From Ziziphus jujuba (lineage: Eukaryota > Streptophyta > Magnoliopsida > Rosales > Rhamnaceae): 64,000 nt of DNA. Both the position numbers and the translations under genes were made by a program. The stretch is from NCBI RefSeq assembly GCF_031755915.1, contig NC_083387.1, positions 13,103,001 to 13,167,000 of the forward strand, read 5' to 3'. Positions 13,101 through 23,800 of the stretch are shown here, in pieces (the stretch's first letter is position 1; every line of letters starts with the position of its first letter). The notes below the pieces were generated by a model. The model was not told the DNA's origin. It worked only from the letters and a program-made list of their open reading frames with translations, and did not search any database.

Positions 13101-13519
13101 AAAAAATGGGTATTGGATTCATGAGCAGAAAATTCTTTCAAAATGGCAATGAATAATCAACAATGCTTCACGAAAAAATAGATAACCCAAATACCCTAAT
13201 TTATTAAAAATTTGACCAATATTCCTATCCAATTCCAACAAACTGTGGTCTGAAATTAAACTGTAAAAGATCAAAGCTATGTAAAATTCTCATGCTTAAA
13301 AAAGCTATAAAAATGGATTTCACATAGTCAATTAAATAAATAAATAAAATAAAAAAACAAAAAGCGAGAAATTACTTACAGCTCAAGAGTGGAGGAGCTG
13401 AGAATGGAGCGCTTGTGAGACTCAATCTCCCAACCATGGATACGAATGCCACGGCGTCCGTCGGAAAGGAGCTCGGCTCCGGCGGCCTTGAGTTCCTTAT
13501 CGTCTACCTCAACTTCCAT
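10141..13519 (-). CDS. TIP41-like protein (PP2A/TAP46 pathway), eight coding exons
   Basis: Coding exons on the minus strand: 13519-13380, 12929-12744, 12376-12286, 12021-11908, 11760-11701, 11588-11547, 11407-11279 and 10251-10141. They join in frame to 873 bases, 290 residues, the normal size for plant TIP41-like proteins, and all introns are GT-AG. The protein starts MEVEVDDKELK and shows family blocks such as SHLPEMVFG, KIHFNAFDAL, LDYDYTFTTPY, LFYDEVVLYEDELADNG and LLLRFWLRVDGVL, ending in a basic tail QHKTQKLKVPGNL. TIP41 binds the PP2A-associated TAP42/TAP46 subunit and links PP2A-type phosphatases to TOR signalling in the cytosol (family knowledge). The ATG at 13519 matches the family start; the frame upstream has no ATG. 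The last intron (10252-11278) is the longest. Confidence 0.95.
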
Positions 13520-13773
13520 TTTCGGCCACCGTCGGAAAATGAAACCAGGGTTGTCTTGGAATTCTGATAAATACGGATCGGTGGGGATAGGAAGTTGGAA
13601 AATGCCCTTTGCTTTGCTTAGCTTCCAATACCACCGATAAATAATCACCGTTTTACTTTCTTCCTAGACTCGCCTCTTGACTTCTGCAACTTCGCTCCCC
13701 AAACCCGAAGCCATGGAATTTGGAAATTGGATTTGTCTAAAAATATTAATAATAATAATGTAAATTTTGAAAA

Positions 13774-13819
<46 letters not shown>
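13520..13819 (-). promoter_or_regulatory. 5' flank of the TIP41-like gene ending in an AT microsatellite
   Basis: The frame of exon 1 continues open to about 13648 without an ATG, so 13520 to about 13700 is probably 5' leader. Upstream of this is an A-tract and an AT dinucleotide run (about 13780-13815), directly abutting the inverted-repeat array at 13820-14371. No TATA box can be told apart from the AT run. Confidence 0.35.
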
Positions 13820-13823
<4 letters not shown>

Positions 13824-14371
13824 ATATAATTATCGAAAGAAATTTGCAATTATATATATATTTATATTGAGTTAATTGAAATTTGGGTATATTATATTGT
13901 ATATTTTTGAAATTTTTTTTATTATAATTGAATATTTTTTGTATTTATATTTTTATAATTTCATAAAAATATCTGTTTGTAAGTAAGAAAAATTTTAAAA
14001 ATATGCCGTGTAATATATATATTTATGTTGAGTTAATTGAAATTTGGATACATTATACTATATATTTTTTAAAATTTTTTTTATTATAACTGAATATTCT
14101 CGTATTTATATTTTTATAATTTTATAAAAGTATTTTATTATAATTAAAAAAAACTTTAAAAATATGTAGTGTAATATATATATATTTATGTTGAGTTAAT
14201 TGAAATTTGGATATATTATGCTATATATTTTTTAGATTTTTTTATTATAACTGGATATTTTTGTATTTATATTTTTATAACTTCATAAAAATATTTGATT
14301 ATAATTAAAAAAAAATTTAAAGATATGCAGTGTAATATATTTTTTAAATTTCTTTCGATAATTATATTATA
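13820..14371. repeat. Foldback-like element: three ~162-bp tandem units inside a perfect 26-bp inverted repeat
   Basis: The left arm at 13820-13845 and the right arm at 14346-14371 are exact reverse complements over 26 bases, including the block TTATCGAAAGAAATTT. Between them lie three head-to-tail units of about 161-163 bp; the landmark GAGTTAATTGAAATTTGG starts at 13869, 14030 and 14193, and each unit ends near a block like ATATGCAGTGTAATATAT. Units differ by scattered substitutions. There is no coding capacity. The structure resembles a foldback transposon or an inverted-repeat-bounded satellite. Confidence 0.85.
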
Positions 14372-14582
14372 AAATTTTAAATTCGTGAAATTTATGCATT
14401 TTTAAAATTTAATTTTCACTTTTACACCCCATCATATATTTCAGTTTATAGATAAAGGGATAACCTAGCAAAATAGCAAAGAACCTAACCAAACTTCCTA
14501 ACGAATATTCTTTTTACTATCCTAACAAGATTTAGACTTTTTTAATCGATAGATTAAACTTAAATGGTTGACATAAAAGTAA

Positions 14583-14951
14583 GGGTTATATATTTTATCA
14601 GTCCCTAAATTATGCTTGTAATTGCACTTTGGATTTTGGATTTTTTTATTTTATTTTTTATTTTGGTTCTTAAATTTAAATTTTTTGCACTATCATTGAA
14701 CTATTTATAATTTAATTTTTAACAATTTTGAAGCATATGATGCATATGACAATGTAATGACGTAATTTGCATAGCTCTTATCAATAAAGTTGTCTAATTT
14801 TATAATTTTATTTTTTAAATTTATAACATGTGTCAAAATAGTTAAAAATCATATTAAAAATAGTTTTTAAAGATCAAAATATACTATTAAAGTTTATAAA
14901 TCAAAATGCAATTATTAGCATAATTTAGAGACTAGTAGAGCTACTAACCCT
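14583..14951. mobile_element. MITE with ~50-bp terminal inverted repeats
   Basis: The left end starts AGGGTTATATATTTTATCAG and the complement of the right end starts AGGGTTAGTAGCTCTACTAG. They share CTAAATTATGCT followed by TAATTGCA(C/T)TTTG, giving an imperfect inverted repeat of about 50 bases. The interior is non-coding. Long TIRs suggest a Mutator-like non-autonomous element, but no clear 9-bp target duplication remains. Confidence 0.6.
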
Positions 14952-15009
14952 AAAAAAATAAATTAATTTAAAGGGAATAAAGGATAATTATATTTAACCC
15001 TTTTTAATT

Positions 15010-15340
15010 TACTTTTCGCACTTCATTCTTATTTTATAAAATACCTCATCTTGCCCTCTAAACTATTACTATCCTCTTAGTTAAATCCAATCATTTAGTC
15101 TGACAAGTAAATTTGAGAAAATTAAACGTATCTAACACACATAATTCTGATTATAATTTGTTTTTTTATTTTTATTTTACTTTTAAACGATATACAAGAT
15201 TAATTTGGCCAAATTTATTAGATTAAATTGCATGATTAAGCTAAACTGGTAAAAATAATAGTTTGAGGGGGCAATACAAGAGGTTTTGTAATTTATGAGG
15301 CAAAATGGTAAAATTCAAAATACAACATTGTCGGGGAGGA
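15010..15340. mobile_element. MITE-like element with decayed inverted ends
   Basis: The left side contains CTTGCCCTCTAAACTATTAC (near 15051) and the complement of the right side contains TTGCCCCCTCAAACTATTAT (near 15255-15275), with weaker similarity outside these blocks. Boundaries are approximate and no target duplication is visible. No coding capacity. Confidence 0.5.
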
Positions 15341-16140
15341 TTAAAATATAGTTATTTTTCATAAATTTTGGTTTAATGTAACCAAATCTCTTCGTGCAGC
15401 ATTACTACAAGTACCAATTTGTTTATTTAGTTGGGCAAATGCCAAGGCAAAGGACATGGCAAAATAATATACCAATTAGTTAATTTATTGAAAAATTAAT
15501 GCAAATTAAATATAAATAAGTGACCATAATAAATAAAACGCAATAGAAACTAACAAAATAATAATATGTCATTTTGTCAATCACTTAGATAATATAATTT
15601 GAGGTTCAAAGTAAGGATCGTCGTCTTAAAATTTTCTACCATACAAATATTTATTATTAAACATCTTTTGAAAACAAGTCTCTCTTGGAAAAGATAGAAT
15701 CTGACAACACTTCTTAATCTCTTTTAATTGGGAAGTACTATAACTTCTATGCCACATCAATAGCCGGGTGCAAATGCAGTCTCAACCCTAAACAATATTT
15801 TCAACCGATTTTACAAAAATACTGGAATGTGTCTAAAAAAATATTACTCTTTATTCCAATTCTCGTATTTACATACATTGATGGTACCAAAAATAAGAAC
15901 CAATGAATCAGTAAAATATTCATGCTCAGCATTATACAGTAAAATGACCAAAAAGTTATCCTCGGCGTCGTTCAGATTAGCTGTATTAAGGTATCTCCTT
16001 CCAATTAAGCAACAGTAGCATTATGACAAGGGTGTTGAAGAATGAAATGGGTTGGCTGGGAACCAAAGACAAAAACAAGACCTTTACAAACACCGCTAGC
16101 TCATACTTTCCAATCATCTCTTTCAGAATCTTCTCGATTC
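15341..16140. other. AT-rich intergenic DNA downstream of the cyclin gene
   Basis: No gene is supported. The stretch nearest 16141 is presumably the 3' untranslated region of the cyclin gene. Confidence 0.4.
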
Positions 16141-19100
16141 TTATTTGTTGATGGGCTCAAAATAGACTGCAGGAATTTCCAAGGGTGGAGACAGTGTTGC
16201 CACACAATTGAACTGTCCAGAAAAAAAAAAAATCATTCATTCTGGTCAGCTAAAACGGAAATATCAAATTCTAACTCTTCAATTGGAATAAATGCACGAA
16301 AATCCATATCTACCTGTAATCTCCAGCCATCACAGGAATTGCAATTTCTCTAGAGACAACTATTCAATAAGATCATTACATAATACAAAATATCAGCTAA
16401 AATACCTTTTGCTGCTTGTATTTATCTCTTACTGATCGGAATGAGCTTCCTTTTCTATTCAATTGTAGGTCATGTATAGCAAGAACACAATCCTTCAAAT
16501 CAGACGGTTTATAGCTCGAACAGCATTGCAATGCAAGAGTCTGCAAAGTTTGTTACAATTTTTTTTCCTTTTAATAAAAGAAATCACCATCATTGTATTG
16601 GGAGAACTATAAACATGACACTCCAAATTATCTTAGAATGTAAAAATCTCATTCATATTCCCTCGAGCTACAATTCTGATTTAACCATCACTAATTTAAT
16701 ATTCTAAAGTATCGAAAGTTTTGCCTTCTGAAAATATTGAATCGCTTTGTTTGATTCTTTTCTTCACTCAATTCCTTATACATTTTAAGCCAATATATTC
16801 CATGTTATAGTTAATTTAGAAGTTACCGCTAGACAGCCAATGACACAAAAGTTTTGGGGTCACTTCACTTTCCAGTGCACTTAATACTTTCTTACCCAAG
16901 GATGCACCTCCGGTTGGAGAGTGAACCTGGAAAGAAAAATTGCTGATGCAGCAATCACTGATGGTAAGAAACGCACGCAGATGTAATCTAACAAACTCAG
17001 CTCCGCAAGATAACATCCCAAGAATTCAAAACGCATATCAGAAGACTGGAAAGCACAAAATATCGCTAGATCAGTAACAATGGGATAAGAAAAATAAAAT
17101 AAAAGTAAATATCAACACGGTTTAAAGTGGTTGGCCTACTTTGGAATTCTCTTGAACAGCTCCGTTTAAGATTCTGCAAATTCAAGACATGCAATGTAAA
17201 ACATAAAAGTTAGTAAAAACCAATCATATGTGGTATATATAAAAATCATTGAAGCCAGGCTTGTTTAGGGTTTTTGGTTTTTAATAGGGATCTTTTTCTT
17301 GTATTATTGTAGATGTTTCCTTGAGTTTGGTGTTCGACATTCTTTTTGTTTCAAATATATTATTTACTTTAGTATTAAAAAAATATAAAAAAGGGAACAA
17401 ATTGGCAGAGTATTCTTGCCTCAGAAAGTTCTTTGACGTGGGAGTACTCATCTCAAAATTCAAAAATTTCAGTATATTTCTCTCCATATCCAACACCTAC
17501 AATATAAACCCATGGCAGGTTGAAGCTTAAATAGGTTAAAAGGCAAATCAACTTACAAAGCAAAGCAACTGAAGTGTATTGAAACTGGTCACTAGTATTA
17601 TGAAGTGAAAGTAAAATTGTTTGAAACCCAAAAAATGTTTATGCAAATTCAAGTTCCCTTTCCTACTATGTTCGAAAAAAGAAGTAAATGGGAAGCAGAC
17701 ATCAAAACAACAAATAATGACAAAACAGAAGGGCATAGATACCTCATCCTTGGTGAAGGTGTTGTCTGTAACATAGCAAAAATCTTCAGCGTGTGGAGGA
17801 CAGATCTCTTCGTACTTTCTGCATAATAAAGAGCATGCTTGGATCACCTTTTTAAGAAGGAAACTCACACGAGTTTGAGAAGAAACATAAAAAAAGCAAT
17901 AGCAAATCATACGAGGCAATAAGCATGCAAGATACACCAACAAGCTGTAACTTGCTCCTGCTAATAGCAAATGAAGAGAGGACTCTGTCAACATATGAAA
18001 CAGTGAGATAAAGGGTGTCCGAAACAAGCTTATATTCCTCTGAAACCTCCACCAACCAGTCTACTAGGATTGCTCGCATGTTAGGAGAAACATCATTTTG
18101 AACCTTCTCCATGTAGTTAGGAACTGGCCTTCTGTTCACCTCCATCTAAATTACCAACTGTTTTTAATCAGTTAATTTCAATGCAACTGCGTTCGACAAA
18201 TTAACAAGATATTGCAGGATAATTTCAATACAAAATGCCTTTGACAAATTAACGAGCGTAGGATAAAGAAACTACAATTGAATCACGGCATTTTCCTTTT
18301 TGTACTGAGAGCTAGAGACTACTTTCTAAGCTCTCTGTTTTCCCCTTATTTTCTAAGCCCATTATCAAAATAAAACAAGGGTAACTATAAAACAATTACC
18401 ATGTAATCATAAACCTAGAAAAGCCTATTGCAGAATTAACTTCATAAATCTTAAATTAAGCCAGAAAAAATCAAACTGCCATTTCCTAAAATCAAATGCA
18501 CAAAACATAGCCCCTAAAATTGTGCTAGTAACAACAATCGAAGTTGAACACATGAACCCACTGCTCAAAAGGTTGAGAAAAGCGTTCATGCTTTGGTGCT
18601 GACTTAGAAGCCAAGACCATAAAAGAAATTCAACATGAAGCATCCAACCCAATAGGTGATCCAAAACGTCCATTCTAAAACCAGAAAAGACCAGACTCCA
18701 CAAACCTTAACATCAAACTGGAGGATCAAAACTTAACCCAGTCACCGATTTTAGAAGAAGCAACGAAATTTCGCTATCAAATCTAATCACAGAAGAAAAA
18801 AAGAAAAAACCCATTTCAGGAACTCAAAAGAAAATCAAGATCCACCAAAACCAAAAGATAACCAAGAAGCATTGCAGAGTCAAAACATAAATTGAAAAAA
18901 AAAAAATCTAATAGCAAAAAGAAATGAAAGACCCAGAAAAACCCAGAAATGAAACACCCATTTTTTTTTTTTTTTTTATAATTTTCCGAATATACAGTGT
19001 ACCTCCAAAGCATGAAGATGTTGGTAAATAGAAGACGAGTAAACACGTTTCGGTGGGTCAACGGAGCTAACAGAAATCTTCTCCGTCTTATCAAGAAATT

Positions 19101-19341
19101 CTCCACCCTCCTCCTCCTCCTCCTCCTCCTTATTCTTCAAGTCGCTGTTGGGTTTCTTGAGAGACCGATCGGAGTTCTGAGCCAACAATGAAATGTTGAG
19201 TGAGTTAGTGAGCTCTCCAAGCACGACTCGTCTCTTGAGATTGGGAAGCTGCTGTGGCTGAATCGCCGACTCCGATGAAGCCCGTTTCTTCGAAGAAGAG
19301 CACGTGGTTGGCACGCAGTTTTCTTGCTCGGTCTGTCCCAT
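16141..19341 (-). CDS. CYCA3: A3-type cyclin (CYCA3-like), eight coding exons
   Basis: Minus-strand exons: 19341-19003, 18145-17913, 17818-17743, 17496-17420, 17173-17140, 17045-16896, 16540-16406 and 16212-16141, joining in frame to 1116 bases (371 residues, usual for CYCA3). The N-terminus is short, with a destruction-box-like RVVLGELTN at residues 38-46 and a run of seven glutamates from a (TCC)n tract. The cyclin box follows, with [20 protein letters not shown] is the A-cyclin signature. The C-terminal cyclin fold includes [14 protein letters not shown] and ends [10 protein letters not shown]. It should activate cyclin-dependent kinase in the nucleus around G1/S to S (family knowledge). 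The intron after 17420 begins GC rather than GT. The start is the ATG at 19341, followed by GQTEQENC as in relatives. Subgroup within A3 is not resolved. Confidence 0.95.
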
Positions 19342-19700
19342 TATTAACAATGCTTTTTTATCAGAACGTAAACGGCGTTGAGACTATGAATGAAGAGAGA
19401 AAAAGAGTTGGAAGGAAAAGCAATGGATGCGTGACCGGTTTGGCTTCTTTAGTTTTAGAGAGAGAAAATGCCGCCACTAACCATTTCAAAATCCCCAGTT
19501 GCCGCGCTCGGCCTCGATCGCAGTTACACGAAGAAAAAGCTTCGTTTTGCTCTCTTGCATGGCCTTCTCGTCGCTACGTTGACTACTACGACATCGTTTT
19601 GTTGAGGGCATCGAAATTAAATGGACCAACCCTCTAAACGGAACCCAACCGTGAACCACAAATTGTGGGCTTTGATATATTTTCAGTTTTATGGAAATTG
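19342..19700 (-). promoter_or_regulatory. Cyclin A3 5' flank
   Basis: This flank is less AT-rich than its surroundings. It holds two AACGG pentamers (19371-19375, 19637-19641), the core of mitosis-specific MSA elements, a TGGGCT site-II-like element at 19666-19671, and ACGACATCGTTTTG near 19587, similar to motifs upstream of the DUF760 gene. None is proof of function: MSA cores are short and A3 cyclins are usually S-phase genes. Confidence 0.35.
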
Positions 19701-20776
19701 CTCTCCAAAATAAATAAATAAATATATCTTCTTTTTGTTCTTTTGCTTTACAATATGCTTTTGTTTACCTTATATGCAAATCAAAAATTTTTATTTTACA
19801 GCTTTAAGGGAAAATTTTTTTAATTAAATTAAAATGAATTGGTCGAGGCCTTATTTATAGGGAGCTCATTCAGAAATTGGAGTAGTTTTTTTCTAGCAAA
19901 ATAATACAATTTTAGTTGCCAGGACAAATCATATTTAGCTCAAAATTTTACAACAAATGTTAAGTGCAGTTTTTATTTTTATTTTTTTAAATATCAACTC
20001 AAAAGTTAATAATACGGTTTTTTTTTAATTTATTTTTTAATGCAAGAGAGTCTGCTGATAAACCCATTGACACCATTTTCCCTTTTTTTTTTTTTTAATG
20101 GGAAATAATCCATTGACACCAAGAACTATGATAGACAATATTCTGTGTTCCTCCACTTCTTTATACCAATTTTTCATATATATAACTTTCATTTCTCTTT
20201 TTTCTTTTAAAAAAAGAAAACAAAACAAAACCAAAAAAAAAAAAAAAAGAAAAAAAAGAAAAAGGAGAATAGGATGTCTAACTTCACTCTTTTTAATATA
20301 TCAATTGTGGCGATGCAATTTTATTACCATTGCATCCACACAGCAAAAATAAACAACACACTTCAGCAGCGTTGAGAGGCTAAGAAAAACCATACGAGTC
20401 CTTTAAGAATTCTCTCTTCCATAAACATAACTTAAAACATTTTTCCCCCATTTCTAAAGCACTATCCGAGCGGCATAGAACATATCCAAAATTGACAAAT
20501 TTATATAAGTTATACTAAGAGTGATTTGACATTGAAATGACTATTAACGACTTGGGAAACAATCAAAATCAGGGTAGGAATATGTCAGGGTGAGTTGTTA
20601 GCAAAGGAATTTGATACTGATAATGGGGAGCTAGATTTGCAGGAAAAGCTTTATACAGATCTATATGAGGAGCATATTAAGGCAATTACCTGAAGACGAA
20701 CAACCGAGGACAAATTATCAAATTACAGAACAATCATGGCATCTATTTCGGGCTAAATTCTTCAAGGAATGGCCGG

Positions 20777-20808
<32 letters not shown>

Positions 20809-20858
20809 AAAAGGTGTACCACTCAAAATTATTTCACCTATATCTAAATTTTGAATAT
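19701..20858. other. Intergenic DNA and probable 3' UTR of the HAT3.1-type gene
   Basis: AT-rich with T and A tracts. A CT microsatellite lies at 20779-20807. The stretch 20500-20858 is less AT-rich and is most simply the HAT3.1 3' untranslated region; no domain is recognisable in any frame. Confidence 0.4.
20779..20807. repeat. (CT)n microsatellite
   Basis: Uninterrupted CT dinucleotides about 50 bases downstream of the HAT3.1 stop codon on the minus strand; in the transcript this would read as (AG)n within the probable 3' UTR. Confidence 0.9.
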
Positions 20859-23800
20859 TCAAATAACAGATTTTCTTCTTCTTCTTGTCTTAGTTCTGCC
20901 ACCTGATTCAGGAGTTTCTAGTACAGCTTGGGGTTTTGGTGTCTCTATTCTTGAGTCTATATCTGATGCCTGATTAACTGATCTACCCTTTCTTTTTCTA
21001 GTGTTGGGGATAGTGGAGTTTTGTCCATCACCTGTCCTGGGTAATTTCTTGTTGTTGGCTCCACTTTGAGTGGAATTTTGGATGTTTTTTTGTTTTTCTG
21101 ATTTCGGTATGGCATTTGTTTGAGGTGAGGCAGTGCCAGTATTTGAAGCACTTCTACCTTCTGCTGCAGATGATGAATGGCGAACACTCCAACGAACATT
21201 TTCAAACCATTTGCTGACCTGAAATAAAAATACAAGGAACACATTAAATAATACTAGCAATCTTCAACGTAATGCAACTGGGATTATTGCTCCCATAATA
21301 AGGTCAGACCTGATGAGATGTGATTCCTAGCTCTTGGGCCAAACTTTCTTTTGTCGCTCGGTCTGGATATTGATTTTCCTTAAAAGACTTGTAGAGTCTC
21401 TGCAATACTATATGACCATCAACATATTTTTCTCACAAAAAATTTCTCTGAGAATCCCAGAATGCAGAAGACAATGAAGTGACATAGTTAAACTAATAAT
21501 TATCAAAATCCATGTTAGATCATATCTGTCACTAGAAAGTGATCTTCAGTTCAGAGGTTAGAAAGCCATCCAAGATGAGTAAAAATAATCTTTCCATGTT
21601 ACAAAAGTTAGGATGTCATGTACCCATTACAGGGAAGAGATGCGAAATGAGGTCATAAGGAGAACCTTTCTTTTAGCTATAGATCCATCTGATGTTCAGA
21701 CTAGAATAGCTTCAGAAATTAAATTTAGTATCCCTTCATACAAATGATAAAAAAATATAAAAAATATAATAATAAAAAAAAGAAAATTAAATGTCCTCAT
21801 ACCAGCCGCTTCCTCTCAATATTTTTTATTCAGCTTCTCCATTTTCTAAATCATCACTCATCTTAGGAACATGTCAAGTACATTCATAAGTATAATCTTC
21901 GAACATATTCTAAGAAAACAGTGCTTTGAAACAGTTGTTACTCAACAATTTGTTGAACCCCACATCTGTTAGAAGTTTGTGAGGTGCTGGATCCTTTAAA
22001 ATATTGTCTAGCAAAAATCCTCATATGAGTGTTAAAGTGGACAAGGTCTATAAAACAGCATTCCGAACTGGATATATATATATATATATATATAAACAAA
22101 AAAATTTCTCTACCTTTCACTCGCATGAAGATAGCTAAGCTAAAATTGATATGAGCTTATAAATTTGAAAAAAATTATAAGTTCAATGGAGATACCGACA
22201 ATAACTTAGCATTTGATATAAATATCTTGAACATATTCAACAATGATGAAATAAAATAAAAGGCACGGCCCAAATAATCCAAAGGGCATTCATACTACTA
22301 AAATGCTAAGGTTTTGGTCAAAATTCAAGTTTCATCCTCACATTCAGGTCAACGCTAACTTCCATTCTACTTGATTATGTCAAATTTCAGTCTTTCTTAG
22401 CAGTACTTAATGCTGTAATGTATGAAGAATCAATGTAGCATTTGATTTTGGACTAATCTACTATGAATGGGAAGCAGAAAATCTCAAAGCGACCAACTAA
22501 ACTCAAAAGCTATAAACAATAACTCGCATCATATTACCTCAGTTGCAGCTTCCCCAAGTCTCCTGTGTGATGATGGTCTACCTTTTCCACTAGTAGAAGC
22601 AGACTTAGAAGAGCCTTCAAGTGATTTACTTGGAGAATTGTTTTTGTTTTCTATCTTAGATTTTCGACCACGTCTTCTCTTGGGAGCATGTTCACTGATG
22701 TCAAAACTTATAGGCTCTGTAATCTTTACATTCTTAGTGGTTGAAGCATTTTCAGATGGTGACAATGAATTAACTTGTCCAGTACTTTTCTGTCTTTTCT
22801 CTGGTGCAGCAGTGTCAGTAAAGTCTTCATCATCGCTTGAGTCAGAAGGAACATTTCCATATTCCTCCTTTACATTTCAGCGAAATAAAACAATTATAAA
22901 CAAATTTAAGTGTTGAAAACAAAAGGTGATAAAATGCAAAATACTGACAAGCAATAAACAAAGTAGGTTGGAGATTTTAAATATTATTTTAAACAACCTC
23001 AGAGCCTTTCATTGTTGGAACTTGGAAGAAAGAATGACAGATATCAACATGAAACATAATGCACAAGATAAATTTAGAGCCTAACCAAATTCCTCACAAA
23101 TTGCAATCTTGAGAGTTTGGGAAGAGGAGGGAGTGGAGGTTTGAAAGTCAATTCCGTTCACTAATTACAGAACATCAGTTAAAAGTGAGTGAGTCTAAAA
23201 AATGTGCACAGGTGCAACAGCAAAACATCGGTTGTTGCACATCTCACTACAAGTTGCAGGACATGCATCACCCATCACTCAGAGGACTACTTCACCCATT
23301 TTAATAAAATTATATATACCATATGACAAGATGATTAAGAAACATGGAACAAAAAATTACCCCACTTTAGAAATGGGAATCATGTTTTCCATTTGAGGAA
23401 ACTAGAATAGCCATAACAACATTTAAAAGCACCAATTTTATAACATAAGATGATAAAAGCAACAATTTTATCACGTAAGATGATACTCACATCATGCAGC
23501 TTCTTGTAATCCAATCTTTCTATACGTCTTTTCCCTGAAACAGGTAGAGAGTCATCTTGAATAGACAACAGCTCTTTTCTTAAAGATGTATTTTTTCCAA
23601 CATGCCTATTTTGTCCATCAGATTCCCTGGCAGTCTTTTTAGGATCTGAATTTGATGATGGTGACATGGGGCCTACATTTTCAGAAGACCTATTATCACC
23701 AAGTGCAACAGCAAGATCCTCAGAGTCAGACGTGAAGTCAGAGCTTGAACTTTCTTGCTTAACACCTTCCTCAATATCTGGAGCTTGAGGATCATAATCA

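Noticed and set aside
20505..20760. Possible small coding exon between HAT3.1 and the cyclin
   Set aside because: Short plus-strand text looks coding-like but is interrupted by stops and has no recognisable domain; best explained as HAT3.1 3' UTR.
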